Shown piece by piece: positions 59,901 to 64,000 of a stretch of 64,000 nt of DNA. The notes beneath the pieces were generated by a model, which searched no databases, was not told the DNA's origin, and was given only the letters and a program-made list of their open reading frames with translations. The stretch spans positions 2,542,001 to 2,606,000 of the forward strand of contig JAEILZ010000001.1 in NCBI GenBank assembly GCA_018873225.1. Direction: 5' to 3'. How positions within the stretch are numbered: the stretch's first letter is position 1; every line of letters starts with the position of its first letter. The translations under genes were made by a program, and so were the position numbers. Source of the DNA: [Phialemoniopsis] sp. UDSM-2020 (Eukaryota > Ascomycota > Sordariomycetes > Thyridiales > Thyridiaceae).

Positions 59901-61471
59901 CATTAGTGGCGACTTGCTCCCAATTAGCCCCCGGGCGACCACCGACCGACCGAGTCCACGGCGAGTTTGTCTGATCCATCAATCCATCCATCCCTGGCGG
60001 GAGGACGATTGTTGGTACAGTACATGACTTTACTTGTCTTTTCTCTCCCAATGCTGGCTGGCAACAGTCCAATCCGAGCCTTGATTCGTCGCCGGTCGAC
60101 AGATCCAACAGACGCCATCCTCAAGGCCCCGGCGCTTCGGCTCGATAACAGCAGCACCAAGTGATTGATTGTTCTGTCATTTGGTTGCCGATGTGCCCTT
60201 GGTGCTCCGCTGCAACATACGTGGAATTACCGGCCCTTTGCGGTCCACATTGATCCCTCTCTCTCTCGTCTGGTCTCCTCCCTCCCCGTCCATGGATACG
60301 TCTCTTGTCTCGTCTCGTCTCGTCTCTTCTGCCTTTCGTACTTGTGCCATACCAGACCTACCTAGCCTTTACTAGCCAACCTGGACTATGCAGAAGCCGC
60401 CCGTCCAGTCCACTTATCCACACATCCACACTCGGATATCCCAGCACTCCAGTGCTCCATCCACTCACTTACTTGTAGGTAGTGCACCTTGTCGACGACA
60501 CTTTCTGGTTTCCGTACCTTTTTTTTTTCAGCCCCCATCCTCCCTCGGCCGGTACCTGAACCTGGCTAGGGTAGGCTGGCTTATATGTGCTCCTCTTTAC
60601 TCTTAGTCGACCTACCGCCGTACTCCGTAGTAAGGTAGCTCGTTCTTCTCGTCCCCCTCCCGCCTGAAAGCTGCCTGTTGCTTGGTCCCGGTCCTCACAT
60701 GTCTCCTCCTACTACTCCTCTTTCTTACCTTCTTTTCCTCGTTTTTCGCTCTCCTCTTCGCGATCCTGCCCTTCTGTCTTCATTCTTAATTTTGTGACTT
60801 TATCTCTCCTTGCCGGTGTTGCTCTTTGCAGCAACCCACCACAAGGGGAATATTTCGAGCAAAGGTACCAGGCCTTACCTACCTCGACTTGTGCTGTTGT
60901 AATATGCCGGGTATTTGCTCTCCCTCCCTGCCTGCACCCCACTTCCTCTGCCCTTGCCTGACTCTGCCTGGCATTCCACGGACCTACAGATGTGATAGAT
61001 AAAGTTAGCTGACATGCATCCCAATCATCCCTTTGGTAGGCTTGTAATGAAACCATACCAACGAAAGAGAGAAGAGAGAAAAAAAGAGCCACTCTTCCTG
61101 CTCCCGAATCCCCTTCCGACTATTACAAGAAAAGCTCGCTGCTTATTGTAATGACCTACGAGACTACGAAAAGACCTTATAACCCACATATTCCGTGAAA
61201 CATCGACCAACCCATTCTCTGCCACCCGTGGAGCCTAATACACTTGCCGAGTACCAACATCCACCATCCGCCCACGCACTGTTGCTACGCTCTGTCCGCT
61301 TGGCTTGCTCGGGCCTCCCTGAGACACTGTTACAGGCGGAACATTCCAGCACTTGTCATCCATTAGAAAGACACCAGGCAAGGAGAGGGAAAAAAAGACT
61401 GTCTTTCCCACCCAGATTGACATGCATGGTCTGATCGGGGTTGGTCCATGACAAGAGCTGCCGATACTGCT
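53909..61471. other. 7.5-kb gene-free region
   Basis: The largest stretch without a supported gene. Open frames are all under 130 codons and overlap on both strands without family resemblance (for example 56836-57195 plus, 57475-57843 minus, 59568-59942 minus). It carries a 16-bp palindrome TACGGAGTACTCCGTA (59283-59298), another TACTCCGTA (60621-60629) and many ACCTACCT motifs. From about 59820 the plus strand becomes CT-rich and probably includes the promoter and long leader of the PHD gene. No transposon ends or protein remnants were recognised. Confidence 0.45.
59283..59298. repeat. Perfect 16-bp palindrome TACGGAGTACTCCGTA
   Basis: Two copies of the recurrent 9-mer TACGGAGTA in opposite orientation, overlapping by two bases. 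Single copies are at 30747-30755, 48605-48613 and 60621-60629. All lie between genes. Confidence 0.85.
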
Positions 61472-64000
61472 ATGAGTGGAGATCAGCAGGCTTCAAGGTA
61501 CGAGCTTCCGCCTTTTCGATATTCGACTTTCTCGCTCCCTACCTTGCCTCACTTACCTCCATTCTACTTCTTCCCGTATGCTTGGCTTGGCCTCTGACGA
61601 GCTACGATCTCGACGAGCAAGACATCTGCCCTTCTCTCGCCTTCGCCGTCTTGTCTAGTGTGTGTGTGTTGTGCGGTCCAAGTAGCTGACATCCTTCTTC
61701 CTCGTCCAGCTTTGGTGATCCAAACGCTCAGCCTCCGACTCCCAAGCAAACACCCACTTCCAATTTTGCGAGTCCTGTCTTTGAAACACCCAGGCAGCAC
61801 CAGGGTAGCTTCGACGGTTCAACCGGCGGCTGGACCCCTCGTTTTGCCGAGGAATATTCCGTCTTCAACGCCACACCGGGAAACCTAAGAGGCGGCTCGG
61901 GCCCGTTTGCGGATTTCTCAACCCTCACTTCCTACCAGCAGTCCTCGGCCTCGAAAAGGCAATTGTCTACTGGAGACATCGTCTCTGAGATTGCAACACA
62001 TGTCAACCACTTCTCTCCGAACCCCAATCTGCCTCCCGTCGATCCCTCCCACAGACTCTCGTCCTCGCCCGCCCTTGCCCAAGGCTCAGATCACGCAGGT
62101 GAACCAGGCCCTGTGAGCAGCTCTCTCGAAAGGTCGTCTAAGAAGCCACGCCGTGCTACGGTGACGAAGGAACCGCAGGGACAGACCGCCACTCCGCCGC
62201 CGTCAGGTCGAAAGGGGGAGCGGAAGCTTGCACCCAAGGTTCAAGCCGACGAAATGCAACATGAACAGGGTTATAGTCAGCACGACTTTGGGACACCTCA
62301 CCAGTCGACCATGGGCACATTTGTGACCACGCCCAGCGCCGTTTTTGGCTTTCCCATGTCGGGAAGGGCCACGGCTCCGGCTTTCACAGACTCCCGGCCG
62401 TTCTGGGACCCAGAGTCTGGACTCTCAGGGATGGATGTAGATTTCGGTGGTGCCGATGTCTTTCAGACGCCCACCCCGACGCAGCACCGACCAATGAACT
62501 CGGTCGAATGGGCTCGGAACAACCAAATATTTCAGGACACAGGAGCTGTTCCTCTGTCCATGGGTCAAGAAAACATGCAGCAAGCACAAGATGGCTTGCC
62601 GGCAATGTCAAAGTCTATGGTAATGTCGTTCGACGGCGTAGACCAGAACATGTTCACTGCTAGCTACCCGACGCCGATTGACGACCCCTTTGGGATCGTT
62701 GACCCGACTGGAGGAGTCAACCCGGGCTTGCTCTTCAGCAGACCCAATTCCTCCAGCATGGATGCAAACAGCTTTATGGCCGAGATGCCTAGCTCATCAG
62801 CACCCGCAGCCCCCATGACCCGCGGTGATCCAGACCAGATGGTATCCAAGGCTCCGATGAAAACGGAATTGCGCAGGTCGATGAGTACTCGAGAAGTTGG
62901 TCAGAATCGGCCAAGGGAGTTGACCTCGCTCAGCTCGCCCATCAAGCCTACTGCTCGTCCGGGGCTTTCCCGCAGCATGAGTGAAAACCGTGGCAAACGC
63001 CATCTTATGCGCTCGTCAGCAACGTTACCTGTACTGGCACCCCCCAACATGCTATCTGGTAACTCTGAGAACGGTCGTCAGTTATTGCATGGCAACCGAC
63101 AAATCTCGAGAGGTTCTCCTCCGAAGAGTAATATACACTCCAGATTATCTAGCCTTACCTCCATTCCCGAGAGCGCGGGACCCAAGCCGAGGGCACAAAT
63201 CGTGGTCGACGCCAATGGCAGAGCAAGTATTGAGCAGATTTTCGCGCCCACTGGACGGGTGTCTGCCAGGTCAAGCCCCAAGAGACGCTCAACTCTGAAT
63301 CCGGTGAACAGGGCTCATTGGGACTACTCAGAAGAGGATGAATCGTCCAGCGATGATGAGCCTATCATCATACCCAGCGCACAGAGCTCGTTCGTCGAAC
63401 CTGACCCCATCAAGGCCACCTCGCGTGCCGCCGTATATGCGCAGCGGAGCTTCAGCGACCGCAGCAACGCCAGCGCATCGGGGCTCTTCCCTTCGGGAGA
63501 CCTTTCCTACAACGACCCCGAGAGCGAGGCGGAGACGGTCATGAACGAGCCGCAGAACGGATCGGGCGACGCGGCAAGCGAGCTAGAGAAACTTCGGCAC
63601 GGTCGTCCTGCAAGGCGCATGAGCCACCCCAAGAAGCTCAACCTAGGAACGAGCTCCGCACGCAAGCAGCGCGTCTCGACCGGCAGTTTCAACGCCGGCT
63701 TCATCCCACACTCTTACTCGGAGAATCATACCATCTCACCCACGACGCTCACGGAGACGAGCCTCCCCACGCCGTCTTCGGATCGAGGCCACGGCGTCCG
63801 CTGCGTCTGCAACCGACATGAAGCCCGTCACTCTGGAGAGGACTTCATGGTTCAGTGGTAAGTTTTCTCCGACAACCTCCCATCTCCGCTGTGCGGGTTT
63901 CTGGAAAATTCGCTGGTTAGCTAACATGCCTGATTCTAGTGAATCCTGCGAGATGTGGCTTCACGGCCGCTGCGTCAACATCAGCAAGCGGGATCTACCG
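61472..64000 (+). CDS. PHD-finger protein, N-terminal part (runs off the window)
   Basis: Predicted exons 61472-61497, 61710-63857 and 63940 to beyond 64000 give 745 visible residues. Exon 1 encodes MSGDQQAS; the first join gives SSFGDPNAQPPTPKQTPTS. The long middle (about 10-700) is Ser/Pro/Met/Asn-rich, with short motifs (RQLSTGDIVSEIATHVNHFS, GRASIEQIFAPTGRVSARSS, RRSTLNPVNRAHWDYSEED). At about 705 a PHD zinc finger begins: GVRCVCN then SGEDFMVQCESCEMWLHGRC and VNISKRDLP. The join MVQ-C-ESCEMW restores a zinc-binding Cys at the splice site. Most of the C4HC3 ligands are visible, but the last cysteines lie outside. PHD fingers commonly read histone H3 tails. Fungal relatives with a long disordered N-terminus are uncharacterised; membership of a histone deacetylase or methyltransferase complex is possible. 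The gene is incomplete because of the window edge only. Confidence 0.87.

Noticed and set aside
1..64000. Secondary-metabolite or defence gene cluster, CRISPR array, transposon or dispersed 5S rRNA
   Set aside because: I looked for synthase, NLR, integrase, reverse-transcriptase and 5S rRNA core sequences and for regularly spaced repeats and saw none; genes present are mostly conserved housekeeping types.

Overview
The window reads as nuclear DNA of a filamentous ascomycete. The genes have short introns of about 50-140 nt with GTAAGT/GTATGT-type donors. Protein families such as Iwr1, Arp8, PKA catalytic subunit, Rua1/Meu26 and a PLC with an X-domain insertion are of Pezizomycotina type. Coding GC is moderate to high, and long intergenic spacers carry TACCTA-type motifs and a (TTAGGG)2 array. 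Sordariomycetes is my best guess; the genus cannot be fixed from the sequence alone. I see no transposon, virus, CRISPR array, rRNA or secondary-metabolite cluster.

Layout. 1-2.5 kb: no gene. 2.5-4.6 kb: F-box/leucine-rich-repeat protein ending in a CaaX box. 7.8-9.1 kb: histidine-phosphatase protein of the Tfc7/tau55 type. 13.7-15.0 kb: unrecognised regulator-like protein, convergent with the Iwr1 RNA polymerase II import factor (15.8-17.3 kb). 17.7-19.0 kb: intron-containing tRNA-Ser(GCU), a possible broken gene, and tRNA-Thr(UGU). 19.8-21.5 kb: CBM48/AMPK-glycogen-binding protein. 23.2-28.7 kb: a compact block with an Mrh4-type mitochondrial DEAD-box helicase, a dienelactone-hydrolase-like protein, an NSRP1-like splicing factor and Tim13. 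Tim13 shares a divergent promoter with an L-type lectin cargo receptor (29.2-30.4 kb).

33.3-34.9 kb: PKA catalytic subunit behind a long leader. 36.1-37.8 kb: CorA-like membrane protein. 38.4-39.6 kb: APH-like kinase-fold protein. 40.3-42.4 kb: PI-specific phospholipase C, convergent with Arp8 of INO80 (42.8-45.1 kb). 46.2-47.0 kb: proline-rich protein. 51.7-53.9 kb: Rua1/Meu26-type transcription regulator behind 4.8 kb without a gene. 53.9-61.5 kb: gene-free. 61.5-64.0 kb: start of a PHD-finger protein that leaves the window.

These are mostly conserved housekeeping and signalling genes rather than one pathway. Themes recur: signalling (PKA, PLC, CBM48), transcription and chromatin (Iwr1, Arp8, Rua1, PHD, tau55-like), and mitochondrial biogenesis (Mrh4, Tim13). 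Exon structures were built by hand from splice motifs and reading-frame continuity, so they are predictions. No single clearly new system stands out. The best leads are the CaaX-tailed F-box protein, the roughly 100-residue insertion inside the PLC catalytic X domain, the amphipathic tail of the CBM48 protein, the unrecognised 412-residue protein, and the repeated intergenic TACGGAGTA motif.
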